NCBI GenBank assembly: GCA_011037195.1
Contig: JAAEAF010002745.1
Span: forward strand, 1 to 64,000
DNA: 64,000 nt
Direction of reading: 5' to 3'
DNA from: Triatoma infestans
Lineage: Eukaryota; Arthropoda; Insecta; Hemiptera; Reduviidae
The translations under genes and the position numbers were made by a program. This document shows, piece after piece, positions 44,745-55,335 of this stretch. Within the stretch, counting starts at the first letter, position 1. The number at the start of each line of letters is the position of its first letter. The notes under the pieces were generated by a model that was not told where the DNA came from, did no database searches, and saw nothing but the letters and a program-made list of their open reading frames with translations.

Positions 44745-46350
44745 TAAATGTGTTTACAAGCGGTTTTTTTTTTGTTTTTTTTTTATATCTTTGAATTTTT
44801 TTTCATTTCTGGTTTTGTTTCCAACGATTCTTTCCAACAATTATTTAGATAATTATTTTTTATGATTGTTCATAAATCTAGTATAATGCTTCGTTTTGGG
44901 GGATAAATTAAATATGTTAATTACTAAAATTTAGAATTCAATATTTCTCGAAAGGAATCTATCTCGTGAGGTCTATGTTTATCTGAACTGAGAGGGATAA
45001 TACCAAACACAGATGAGTAACTTAAATAGAAATATAGATTATTCAAGTAAATAAATAGATGAAATATAAATAATATATTTCATTTGTCTATAAATTACGT
45101 TAGATACATTTTGGATGAATTAAAACTTACAAATTAATGGAATCTCCGATATGAAGGTTGGGCCTTAGCACATACATCACTTCACTATGAACACTCATTT
45201 TCTGAACCATAAAAATTTTTATCCTCCCTATTTAAGGTTCTACATATATATAATCCCTATTGAAGAGAGAAAGGAAGGAAAAATTCCCTTTTATTGTACT
45301 AAAGGTATTCTACCTTTCTAACACTTTATTATTGTTTTCACCCAACCTTCGAAAAAAAATCCAGGCTTGATATTGCTCTAAATATTAAAATCAATATTAA
45401 ATATATTTCTACTAATATATTTTACAAAATCATAATTTATAATTATCCACCATTTCGCCCAAAGGTCTACACATTACACTAGTTTTCTGTAAAGTTTTCC
45501 TGTCAAATAAGGATTTTTCTTAAATTAGATAATAAGTAAGAAATGTAACATATCTTGTAGGCCCAATAGCAGAGAAGCTATTATAGTTTTTGAATAAACT
45601 CTCCCTTATAATTAGAAGGATTTTTTAGGCCAATGAAACCAAATTTAGCTTATATTTTAAGAGACGTAATTTCTCTTTTAGTCAAAAAATCAAATACTAA
45701 ATATTTTTACGTGAAGTGAAGTCAAGCAGCAGAGAGGAAAAAAAACAGATATTTACGCAATTAATCCTTAGTACGTAATGAAATATAAAGAAAACATATA
45801 ATAACGCCAAAATTTGGAGAAAAAAAAATAGAAGAAAAACATTATTATTTTATTGTGCCGATACCAACAAAAACAGTTTAAGAGACAAAAATCAATATGT
45901 GTGAGAGCGGGATAATGTAATAATAAATAAAATATTTACGTGATACTTCGGCCAATCAATAATTCGGTTTGTGACATGATGGTGGCTAATAACTGAAAAG
46001 TTCAACAAACAAATATTTATTCCATACCATATATAATAATATCAATATTTATTATTTATTTATTTTTGTTATTTATTTTTCTACATATACCACCAACAGA
46101 ATTGTATGTTATATACTAATATATAAAGGATATTTCTCAGATAATAGTAAATAGAAATAAAATTCAATTAAATATTGTATATATAATATATATTAGTAGG
46201 AGCTTGGACATAAGTTTTTTATAACAGAACAAATTAAAATCAAGATAAACGAAAAAAATTTAAATGATGGATTATAACAGTTCATAATTAATATTATTAA
46301 TAAAATATAGGTTCATACATTGTTTGCCAACAAGAACTTCTTTGTTGTGT
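44745..46350. other. AT-rich DNA, nothing recognised
   Basis: No supported feature. Confidence 0.45.
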
Positions 46351-46362
46351 TGGTTAGTTCCG

Positions 46363-46560
46363 CAGAGCTGTAAAGTATCAGAGACATTTTCCGTGATAGC
46401 CTGCTTCGTTATGTGGTCATCGACCGGTTTCGGCCGTTCGCCCATCATCAGGATGTTATTACACTGTTCAATAAAAACATCCTGATAATGGGCGAACGCC
46501 CGAAACCGGTCGATGACCACCAAATGAGCCAGGCTATCACAGAAAAGGTCTCTGATGAAC
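46363..46560. repeat. Hammerhead-like inverted pair
   Basis: The arms 46369-46456 and 46475-46557 are inverted copies spanning TCAGAGACATTTTCCGTGAT, AGCCTGCTTCGTTATGTGG, TCATCGACCGGTTTCGG, the hairpin and CATC. Here both arms contain the whole core. The minus-strand core (left arm) has CTGATGA with paired CATC/GATG but a mismatch in stem II. The plus-strand core (right arm) has a perfect stem II, GGGCG-AA-CGCCC, but reads CTGATAA. Confidence 0.85.
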
Positions 46561-46573
46561 TTCTTATTGGCCA

Positions 46574-46898
46574 TGTAATAGCAAGAGAGAATAACATCAG
46601 CAAGAGAGAGCAGACAGACGAGAGAATTAAGAGAGAGAACACAGACCCCCTCTGGTACTCTCTGACTTAAGCAGGCTAGAGTGGGAGAACCTGTATATAA
46701 GCCAGTGAGAATATCTATATCAATCTATCTATCAGATTCAACCATACATCGCATCGTGTCATATATCTACTCTTACCTTTTATTCTATAAAATCATTACA
46801 AGTCCAGTGCAGTTTGTGTAATCTTATAGCTATATTACAATAGTGTCTTCATATCTCGTCTAATTAATCAAACCTAATTTCTCTCCTCATCAACTCCA
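46574..46898 (+). mobile_element. Solo LTR (family C)
   Basis: Runs TGTAATAGCAAGAG ... CATCAACTCCA and matches the 35.8 kb solo LTR on the other strand across its length, including TATA box CTGTATATAAGCC at about 46690, the CAGATTCAACCA region and TTTATTCTATAAAATC. The flanking five bases (GGCCA and TGATA) do not match, so it lacks a visible target duplication. It abuts the hammerhead-like pair. Confidence 0.75.
46671..46715 (+). promoter_or_regulatory. LTR core promoter block
   Basis: CAGGCTAGAGTGGGAGAACC, then TGTATATAAGCCAGTGAG. TATA box spacing is identical to the 36.0 kb copy. Confidence 0.55.
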
Positions 46899-46977
46899 TG
46901 ATAGCCACCTCGTCCCAGAACAAACAATATGTTTGATTAATTCAGCTCTGTTGGCCTCCAGCATTAGATCCAAATTA

Positions 46978-47140
46978 CATTACGTCACTTGTGAGAAAAA
47001 GTAGTGACTGCTTTTAGTTTCTATTACTTCTGATTAAAAGTATAAACACATTCAATATTTTTTATTTAATAATATACACGGTTGTAGAAAAAGATTGATA
47101 TCGCCTTGTAGAAATAAACTACATTACCTAGTTTGCCCGA
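46978..47140 (+). repeat. Direct repeat F, copy 1
   Basis: Matches 47876-48055. Shared words: CACTTGTGAGAAAAAGTA, CTGATTAAAAGTATAA (CTTTTGATT in copy 2), ACATTCAATATT, AGAAAAAGATT and ATCGCCTTG. The copies are about 900 bp apart in the same direction. Confidence 0.7.
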
Positions 47141-47559
47141 GTAGTGTTCATAGTTTTCACTACTTCACTTCAAGGACAATGTGGCGAATCTATTACATTA
47201 AATCGGTGTAAATAATGTCTTGCAAATCAATGGCCGGAAAGAAAGTGATTACTAATCGATATCCTGCAGGCATTTTTTGTTTATCCTAATCAATCTTTAA
47301 AAAGAAACTACTGATCTATCTTCAGTTAGATGTTTTCTATCATTATAAGCCCATTCTTGTATAGCCTTCTGAAAAATATATTACTTATATTAAGGTTTCC
47401 GAAGATTTGTAGATATCTATAATAAAATTACAATAATTAATCTTTAATATAACGTTCAAAATGTATGAACAAGAACCATTATTATTTTTTATTTAAATAT
47501 TAATTTACAATATTACAAAAATATAGTGCCAGTTCGGATTTTATTTTTTACTTTATTTT

Positions 47560-47675
47560 GTTCCTTGTAGCGATCGTGTCAAATTGTCATAATTGAGTTT
47601 CACCGGAAATATATGTGGTGTGGTCTCACGAAGCAGAAAAAATACTTTAAGCGAATGTTGTGTGTGTGCGTGTAT
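47560..47675 (-). repeat. HER fragment
   Basis: GATCGTGTCAAATTGTCAT, GAGTTTCACCGGAAATATAT, GGTCTCAC and a GT-rich tract match HER in reverse orientation. It lies between the two copies of repeat F. Confidence 0.65.
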
Positions 47676-47875
47676 GTGTGCCTTAATATATACGAATATA
47701 AAAAAACATATGATAATGTAGAAATACTAAGAATATGTTTTAATTGAAGTCAAGTACTAATTCTCTCTATAACCTGCTCTATTTAGAATAACCTCAAATC
47801 CCAATGCTAATTGGAAATTATTATGCTCTTGTTTACTTATTATGCCGCAAGATGTCGGGCTAGTTAGTGTGAATA

Positions 47876-48055
47876 ACTTTGCTTTACATCACTTGTGAGA
47901 AAAAGTAATGGCTGTTTTTTTACTTTCTATCACTTTTGATTAAAAGTATAACTACATTCAATATTGTTGATTTTATAATTATATGTAGGCAGAAAAAGAT
48001 TATTATCGCCTTGTTAGAAATATGCCACACTGCCTAATTAGACCCGAAAACAGAT
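47876..48055 (+). repeat. Direct repeat F, copy 2
   Basis: See 46978-47140. This copy has small indels. Ends are not sharp enough to say whether these are LTRs or a segmental duplication. Confidence 0.7.
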
Positions 48056-48204
48056 ATTCTAACTTTAAGTAGAGATTTTGTTTTTCGACTTTGCAGCATA
48101 CATCATTTTCTTATTATATATCGATTTCTAATGGTCGCTTACAATCAGAATATTTGGCGAACAACAATTTATTTAATCATAATCGAATATCATTAACAAA
48201 ATTT

Positions 48205-48260
48205 TGCCTTTATAGCCTGGCTCCATTTTATGATAATTGACCGGTTTCGGGCAAATTAAT
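48205..48260 (-). repeat. Hammerhead-like repeat fragment
   Basis: TATAGCCTGGCTCCATTTTATG followed by ATAATTGACCGGTTTCGGGC matches the left arm of the 46.4 kb pair up to GAAACCGG. The stem II and CTGATGA part is gone. Confidence 0.6.
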
Positions 48261-48264
48261 GTAG

Positions 48265-49310
48265 ATTAAAATGATTATCTTGATCCTAATTTAATTTAAA
48301 TGATTAATTATTATTTTATTACCCCTCCTTTCTCTTATTTTATATTAGAGGAGTTTTGGGCGCTCATACTTTTTGTAAGCATTGCACTGAGTACAAAAAA
48401 AAAAAATTATTATAAAAACGTCTCTATGTTTATCCGTCGGTTTAATGGCATGTTCATGTTTGTAAATTGGGAAAAAACATTTATGCATAAGAAGACTTCG
48501 AAATGTAAATTTTCTAGGTTTTTAAGTTAAGCTAGATTTCATAAAAAACATTTTGGTGATAAGGAAATTTATTAATGGATATATTTATCAAAACATTATC
48601 TTAAGAAAATAATATAAAAGTAGATTTAATTAATAAATTTTATTTGGAATAATGAAATAATATTTTGCCAGAAAATTAATTAAAAAAAGACCTTTGAAGA
48701 AATAAGTGTTGGATAGAGTTCGATTTAGTTCAAAACACTGGCTATGATTTACAGTGTGGCCAGAAAACAAACATTATTGACAGAAATCAATGTGCCACTG
48801 GAATTTCCAGAATTGATTCCTTTGGGGTAAACAATAGTGTTTTTATATTTCATTTTATAAATAAAAAATATAAATATATATATGAGAGAGAGAGAGAGTC
48901 TTTGCGAACGAAAATATAGAAAAGTATATAAAAATGCACATATTAAAATAAAAGAGTTGTAATATTTTCAGATATATAAATAAAATGAATAATTGATAAT
49001 TATTGCTTTAAGCTCTAACCCTCCCTCAAAAAATATTAAACTTATACGCCAAATCCGTTTTTGGTAAAATGCTATGGCGCTAGAATCTTTCTATTAATGG
49101 ATAATAGCACTTGCTAACTCTTCACACTCCTGGCCACTAGAGAGATACACTTTATTTTTAAAAAACTAAGTGGGGCTGCTCAACTAGGTTGAGTTGCAGA
49201 GAACACAGCGTACCAATCAATCAGCAAGGACTGTTTGAAAAATAAAGTAAAATACGTAGATAAAAAACACACACATATACACATTATGAGAATAAAAAAG
49301 ACCAAAACCC
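48265..49310. other. AT-rich DNA; may include a LINE 3' UTR
   Basis: A short (GA)n run near 48883. The stretch 49020-49310 is less AT-rich and could be the 3' UTR of the R2-like LINE that ends at 49316 on the minus strand, but I see no tail. Confidence 0.35.
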
Positions 49311-49315
49311 TCAAC

Positions 49316-52262
49316 TCAACTTAAGCTTAATAAAAGATCATTTGTCATTGTTAGTAAATATGGTTTTTTTATAATCGCTAGTGAGTCTATAAGAATGAGC
49401 TCACTAAGCGACATCAGTTTACTCTGGTCGATACCGACCGTGTCAAAAAACTTTGCCGTTCTGTTCGGTATGGTTCCTCTCGGACCAAACCAGAGCCCCC
49501 GGACCTGGAACTCTCTATCTCCGAAGTGCTCTCTGTACTTCTCCTGGTAGTAGGCGATGCACTTCTCATAGACACGGCGCTTCTCCATATCGATTTTCTC
49601 CGCCTGAGGATCGTTAGACTCATGTCTGATTGTGAGATCCAGGATATATGCCAATTTGCTGCTCTTCCTGAAAGCCAGGATATCTGCATATCGGGTCGAC
49701 CCCGCGTCATTAACAGCAAGCACCTCCTCGTAGCACACAAAATCCTTTGTACCTTCGAGTAGCTCCATGATGGTGTGCTTGACATGGTGGTGCCGGCGAG
49801 TGACAAGGAGCATGTTGTGTGGACAATTACCGCGTGGGCTGGTGTTTCATTCTCCCTGCCCCATCGGCGGCAGAGGGGTCCAACATCTCCTGACATCTGT
49901 GCGGCTACCGCCGGTACTCCACGAAGAGGAGCATAATTGTTACTTAATTAAAGGGAGTTAGTCCACTCGGAGCCCGACAGCAGCTGCTTATTGCAGACGA
50001 ATTGATTACCTTTAGGGTTATCCCTATAGTCACATACCCCCACACCTTGCCACTTACACTCAGCCCACGATTCGAAAGAGCTCTCTCCCAGACCTTGATG
50101 AATTCTTTTGATGGGCACTAGTTCCTGGGGACTTATTACATCTAATTCAAGCCTAGCCGCGCACAGACTTGATTCACCCTCATAGTCAAATATTCGTTGA
50201 AAAAAGAGGATCTTGCACTCTTGACAATTTCTGGGCAATTGACCAGTGCTGCAGAGGCGCCTTCCCTTACATCTGCGCCTTCCCAAGTCCACGATGACGT
50301 CGAGGGGCGTACAGCATACTGCTATTCGTGTCAGCGGGCAAACTAAGCATGGCCTTCACGTACCGCCTTATGGTGACGTCTATATCGTCCAAGAGTGCAG
50401 GGCAAAGCTTAGTGAGAGGTGATGATTGAAGAGGATAAGTTAGTGCAGGGAACAGGTACTGGTTGAGCATATTTAGCTTTTGATCGGGCTTTAACAAATT
50501 GGATGCTGTAAGCTTGGCTAAATTAACGTTTAATTTTCCCACCGATTCCTCGTTCACCGCAAGTTCGTCGGAAAAGTAGCATCCTAAATACTTTATAATT
50601 TCCTTCCCCCAATGAGCTAATCTCGTCCCCATTATCAAGTGTGAGCTTAGTCCGAGAGAGTACCCCCTCCCTGATTATCACTGCTGTACTCTTAGCTGGA
50701 TTCAGTGACAAACCTATCTCTCTGAACAGAAGCTGGATTAAGTTAATTATATGCTCAGCCGCTTCTACGCTACAGGCTGTCATTGCCTGATCGTCCGCGA
50801 ATCCGGTAAGGATGATACCAGTCTCCCCTTCATGAAGCTTACACCCAATCGTATTTGCCAAGAGGACGTCACAGACTTCATAATATATGTAATCTATGGC
50901 AATATTAAATAGAGTAGGAGATAGGGGTCCGCCTTGTGAGACTCCTCGCCACATAGGGATTTCACCCGTCTTCTTCGCTCCAAGGCTTAGATGTGTAGAG
51001 TTGTTGGGAAGAAGGGCCGAAATTAAATATAGAAGGTCCGAAGAGACGTCTTTCGCCTTCAGTGACTTCATTACATGCGCGTGCCCTATATTGTCAAAAG
51101 CGCCGATCACATCCAGAAGTGCAACGCCAGCTGTCTTTCTCTTCTTTTTGGCATCCCTGAAGGCAGCGTCCAGTAACCTTGTGTTGACATGGCAACCTGG
51201 CATTCCTCTGACAAACCCGCGCTGGGATTTGTGGAATCCTACTTGCTTCCTTAATTCTTGGTCCAAAACCTACTCAATGATGCGCCGGACCACAGGATAG
51301 ACCGTAATACGCCTCCATGTTGATATTTTTGCTTTTGGCCCTTTCCCTTTATACAGCAAGATAGTTCTCCCCTTCCTTAGAACTTCAGGAACATACTTCG
51401 TTTTAAGCATCACCTCTGCTATTTCTTTTATGATGTTAGCAACAACCAGAGCTTTAATAGTCCTATTAACCCTCCATCGGGGCCTGGCAATGTATCTAGG
51501 GAAGTGGTCTTAATAGCTTTTTGAACGGCCTGTAGACGAATATTCAATACGTCCGGATTAATTGGTGGCGTTTCGTATTCACTCCGCTCGGATAAATTTC
51601 TCTCCCCCATAGTCTTCTCAAAATGTTCCTCCACTTCTTCGATGGGTAGAGGACAATGCCTCGGCGCATTAGCATCCATAATGTTACTGACTACCTTCTT
51701 TCTTCTGCTGTAGTACTTGTACTGAGCAAGTTCATACTGGTAGGCTTCCTGCCTTCTCGCCCGAGCACCGTTATGCGACCTGGCAGGATTGGGCACCTTT
51801 GACATTCCCTTCCCTAAGACCTTAGCTTTCCCTTACTTCCTCAGTCGGAAGTACCTCGCTGCAGGATGCTTTGGACCGGGAAGATGTTGATTTGCCTGTC
51901 TTAGAAATTTCAAAAAGTCTGTCAGAGCTTTATCAAACCTGTCAGTATCAATACTTCTGCGATCCTGCAATATATCCTTGAAGGTAGCTGCCCATCCATT
52001 TAGTTCGTGTTTGAGATCCGGGTCATCCGAAGGAGGGGATTTTTTAGTTGTGCTTTTTAAGATGTTCTTGAGAGTCAGTTCATTTGCCTGAGCGGGATAT
52101 TTCTTCGATATATGAGTCCTGAGCCCTCGAACATTCTTGTACGTTAGGCCACAAATATTACAGAAACCCCCGTTCGTCCACTGAATGGGGGATGGGTTGT
52201 CACTAGTTGGCGGGTCTGGTGGCCGTGGTTCTTCATGTGGCTTGGGTACGGTACGGGGGACT
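49316..52262 (-). mobile_element. R2-superclade LINE with restriction-like endonuclease (non-rDNA)
   Basis: Minus-strand domain order: N-terminal zinc finger (about 52166-52100), reverse transcriptase (about 51800-50500), CCHC knuckle and restriction-like endonuclease (about 49880-49560). That order defines the R2/R4/NeSL/Hero group, which has the endonuclease at the C-terminus. The open frame ends at a stop near 52265 and no start is seen, so the 5' end is probably truncated. No 28S rDNA is found on either side, so it is not at the canonical R2 site. No target duplication was found. Confidence 0.8.
49316..52262 (-). pseudogene. R2-like single ORF: zinc finger, RT, knuckle, RLE; frameshifted
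   Basis: The N-terminal frame contains CNICGLTYKNVRGLRTH; the second zinc-finger His is not evident. RT blocks follow in separate frames: ALLDVIGAFDNIGHAHV, GVSQGGPLSPTLFNIAIDYI and TGFADDQAM (FADD at 50801-50790). Near 49881 comes a knuckle-like CRR...ETPAHAV. The endonuclease part, from 49813, has RYADILAFRKSSKLAYILDL, fitting the P/R-D ... D/E-x-T motif of the PD-(D/E)XK fold, and further GLWFGPRG-type text. At least three frameshifts or stops (near 51430, 50520-50640 and 49800-49900) break it. It would have nicked the target and primed reverse transcription there. Confidence 0.8.
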
Positions 52263-52269
52263 TATTTGG

Positions 52270-53600
52270 ATAATCGACAAATAACAAATCTTAAAAAAAA
52301 AAAAAATGGTAGCATGCTACGACAAAAAATGTATCCAAAGATAAATAGAATTATGTTGCAAAAGATTCTTTGTAATAATATTGACGACAATAAATAAAAT
52401 TCAAAATTTACAGCGCAAGTCCACATGCTCTAGAACTTGCTCGGACTTAAAAAACAAATCGTCGCAAATGCATTCTGGATCAAAATTATCCATTAGAATT
52501 ATATTAATGTATTGCAAGTTTTAAATAATATATACAGCAAATATGAATGCTAGAAATTTGTAATATTTTCCATTTTAATGATAAGAAATGTGTTCTTATA
52601 AAATGCATTAATATAAAACAATTGCTATTTATGGAATACTGCATATTCTATACAAAATAATGCGCCCACAACTATTGAATGTTTACACCTACATTGGTTT
52701 GCCTTATATGTATATATATTTATGTAGTGTAGATTGGTGATATACAGTGGTGACTTGATGATTTGAGTGAGTGTGTGTATGTGTCTGTGTGTCTGTATAA
52801 CAGTGACATAGAGATGTATGTTATCTCAACTTGTCCATTGAATAGGTGGCTGAGAAGTAGGGGTATCCAGCCAGGGAAAACTAGCCAACTCTATTTCAAA
52901 CTCCAGCCACCACAGAACTGTCCAGGATGTTGTGACTAGTGGGCCACACAGTATGCCGCAATACTGCTGTTAAATGTGAACCGATTTAAACAAGAACAAG
53001 GTTATGAAGAGTAAATTATTTATCACATGCAATTCATACAAATCCTCTATTTTTATAAAAATTAATGAATTTAATTAATTATTGGAAGAAAAAGAGATTA
53101 TAATAATGAGAAGTTAACATTAAATATATAAATAAAATAATAAATTAATAACAATAATCTTAGTATTAATAAAAATAATAATAAGGAACTGTATGAGTTG
53201 CGGTGAGCTGTAGAACAGCAACTGGACAACAGCCATGAGAAATGTGGGCCGCAGTCACTCGTTCTATAGAAATATTTGTGGCATTCTTCGAGTATTATGC
53301 TGCCAGGTAAATTTTTTTAATTCATATTTCATTTCTTGTTTTTGTTTTTTTTTTTCATTTTTCTTCTCATATAATTTTCAAGTATTTTTCTTATAATGAA
53401 TTTTCTAAATATGTATCATAACTGTCAAGTATCAATAATTTAACAATCCGAATTATCGCGTTCACTTTGAATATTTTTTGTCTTAATTTTCCTTCCTTTA
53501 CGAAACTGATCTCAAAATTTACCTACTCCCAACTTTGCAAAGTAATTTCCATGATCATTTGTATATAATAGTTGTATGATCTTCTAGGTCTCGGCGGCCA
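52270..53600. other. Unassigned DNA
   Basis: AT-rich, with a GT-rich tract near 52760-52800 and a mixed-composition patch at 52830-52985. Nothing was named. Confidence 0.45.
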
Positions 53601-53607
53601 TTTTCAT

Positions 53608-53870
53608 GAAAAACACTTGAGTTTCCGGGTTGAAAACGCGTCAGTGGTTTGCTAAAAACCGACGTTTCACCCATATTGCAATGATCCTTTTCAGGGAGGT
53701 TACACTTGGAACACCAATAAGGCACTGTGCCTTTTATGCCTTACTGGCTTTCAAGTTGTAATGACACTGAAGAAGCTCATTGCAACATGGGTGAAACGTC
53801 GGTTTTTAGCAAACCACTGACGCGGCCTCAACCCCGGAAACACAAGTGGTTTTCATCATAGTTGTATTTT
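53608..53870. repeat. Hammerhead-like inverted pair, variant with GAAACGTC
   Basis: Arms 53608-53695 and 53768-53865 are inverted copies around a loop of about 70 bp. They share TGGGTGAAACGTCGGTTTTT, AGCAAACCACTGACGCG and CCCGGAAAC. The right arm reads CTGAAGA, a stem CTCAT/ATGGG, then GAAACGTC. The left arm core is CTGAAAA, which breaks the consensus. No clear stem I is present. Confidence 0.8.
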
Positions 53871-54190
53871 CCTTGCAAGTATAGTACAGAAAACTGAAAA
53901 AACGAAAGTACGACTTTGACAAGCAACTTACAAAGCTTAAACAAAAAAGAAACAAAAAATCTGGTGTAAAACACTAATTACGACTTTGTACAATTTATAT
54001 AATTACTGATAGATTTTCATTAAACTTACACTTCTTTTATTTCGGACCTCTCTAACATAAAATCGATTTTTTTTCCCCCGAAAAATGTTTTAAATAAAAG
54101 AGATACGTTTATATAAGTGCAGTTAGCATTTAAAGTTTAGAGAAAAACACTTTGCTACACATTTTCATGAAAATTCCCCCCCCAAAAAAA

Positions 54191-55109
54191 TATTCGAGGA
54201 TCATTCAATAAGTAATGAGACAAATCGATGTAGCTCAAAATCAGTTTGTTTATTTAATGCAATAGTTTCAGTGCGTCAAGTTGGCATCCTTGTTCTCATC
54301 AGCTGTTCAGCTGATCCGAGAGTATTTGGTAAGCATAACCTCAAATGTATTCAGTTAACAATGGCGAGTCCGCTTGAAAATCGCAACCCGGTAGAACAAC
54401 GCTCAGTGACCAGAATTTTAGTTGCAGAGGGTATCAGAGGTAATGAAATACACGAAAGAATGTTGAATGTGTACGGAAATAATTGTTTGAACCATTCGAA
54501 CGTTTACGAATTGGTGGAACAGTTTAAAAGTGGCCGTGTAAGTGTCTGTGACGACCAAGAAGTGAATAACCGGTTGAAATTACAAATTCCTTCCTCGAAT
54601 CTCGCATTAAAGCGTTAATTCAGGACAACAGATGTATTACTGTTAAACTGATAGCTGAAGAAGTGTACACGAATGTTGGAACAGTTCATAAAATTATTCA
54701 GAATAAACTGCATAAGGCGTGATTTTGCTTAATGACAACGTGCGCCCACACCTGGCACAGTTAACTCAAAAAACACTTCAAAAAGTTGAGTGGGAGATCC
54801 TTCCATGTCCCTCCAACAGCCCCGACCTCGCCCCATCGGACTTCCATTTGTTTGGACCCCTTAAAGAGGCTCTACTTTGGAAACATTTTCAATCCAATGA
54901 AGAAGTTGAAAATCAGGTGCAAAAGTGGCCTTCGAGATCAACCCAAAGAATTTTATGCCAGAGATATACACAAATTAATAGAACGATGGGACAAGTGTAT
55001 AAATGTTGCAGGGGATTATGTTGAAAAGTAGCCAAAGTTTTATATTGATTAAATAAATCGTTTTGGAACTACAGCGATTTGTCTCGTTACTTGGTGAATG
55101 ACCCGCGTA
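54191..55109 (+). mobile_element. Internally deleted mariner element
   Basis: TA at 54191-54192 and 55108-55109 borders an element with terminal inverted repeats of about 27 bp: left 54201-54227 (TCATTCAATAAGTAATGAGA), right 55075-55101, which differ at about three positions. A few more bases on each side, up to the TA, are less similar. The element is about 915 bp, shorter than the usual 1.3 kb of mariners, because the middle of the transposase is missing. Confidence 0.88.
54361..55031 (+). pseudogene. Mariner transposase, internal deletion and frameshifts
   Basis: Starts at the ATG at 54361. The N-terminal helix-turn-helix DNA-binding region is recognisable (EQRSVTRILVAEGIRGNEIH, then NVYELVEQFKSGRVSV). 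A shift near 54590 moves the frame, which runs to NKLHKA at about 54718. It then jumps to ILLNDNVRPHLAQLTQ and SPDLAPSDFHLFGPLKEAL. The second and third catalytic Asp are present with the D34D spacing of mariners. The first Asp region and about 100 or more residues around it are deleted. It ends in WDKCINVAGDYVEK at 55031 after another shift. Confidence 0.85.
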
Positions 55110-55335
55110 TTTGAACTGTTTTTTCTTTAAGTCTTATTACCAAAGCTATATTTGCTTTCTCTTTCCATCTAATTAAGAGGAAGTATTGTGGTCCTGTCAA
55201 ATTTTCGAATTGAGCTTTCACCGGAAATACATTATTTTTTGAGGTCCTCTGGGTACGAAAAAACAGGAGAATGAGAAAATCGTGTGATTGTTTCACGCTA
55301 ATTTTTTTTTTTTTGGTCTTTGCCTTTTGCTGCCC

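Larger units (their letters stand above)
53944..55312. repeat. Decayed HER, interrupted by a mariner
   Basis: HER text starts at 53944 with AAAAAATCTGGTGTAAAACAC and decays toward 54190 (GAAAAATGTTTTAAATAAA). The mariner at 54193-55107 follows. At 55150-55312 a second, internally deleted HER in reverse orientation holds both ends: the hairpin-like CTTTCTCTTTCC...AGAGGAAGT, GGTCCTGTCAAATTTTCG, then GAGAATGAGAAAATCGTGTG, ATTGTTTCACGC and a T-run. Confidence 0.6.

Noticed and set aside
49316..52262. R2 in its canonical rDNA site
   Set aside because: The flanks are AT-rich with no 28S rDNA sequence.
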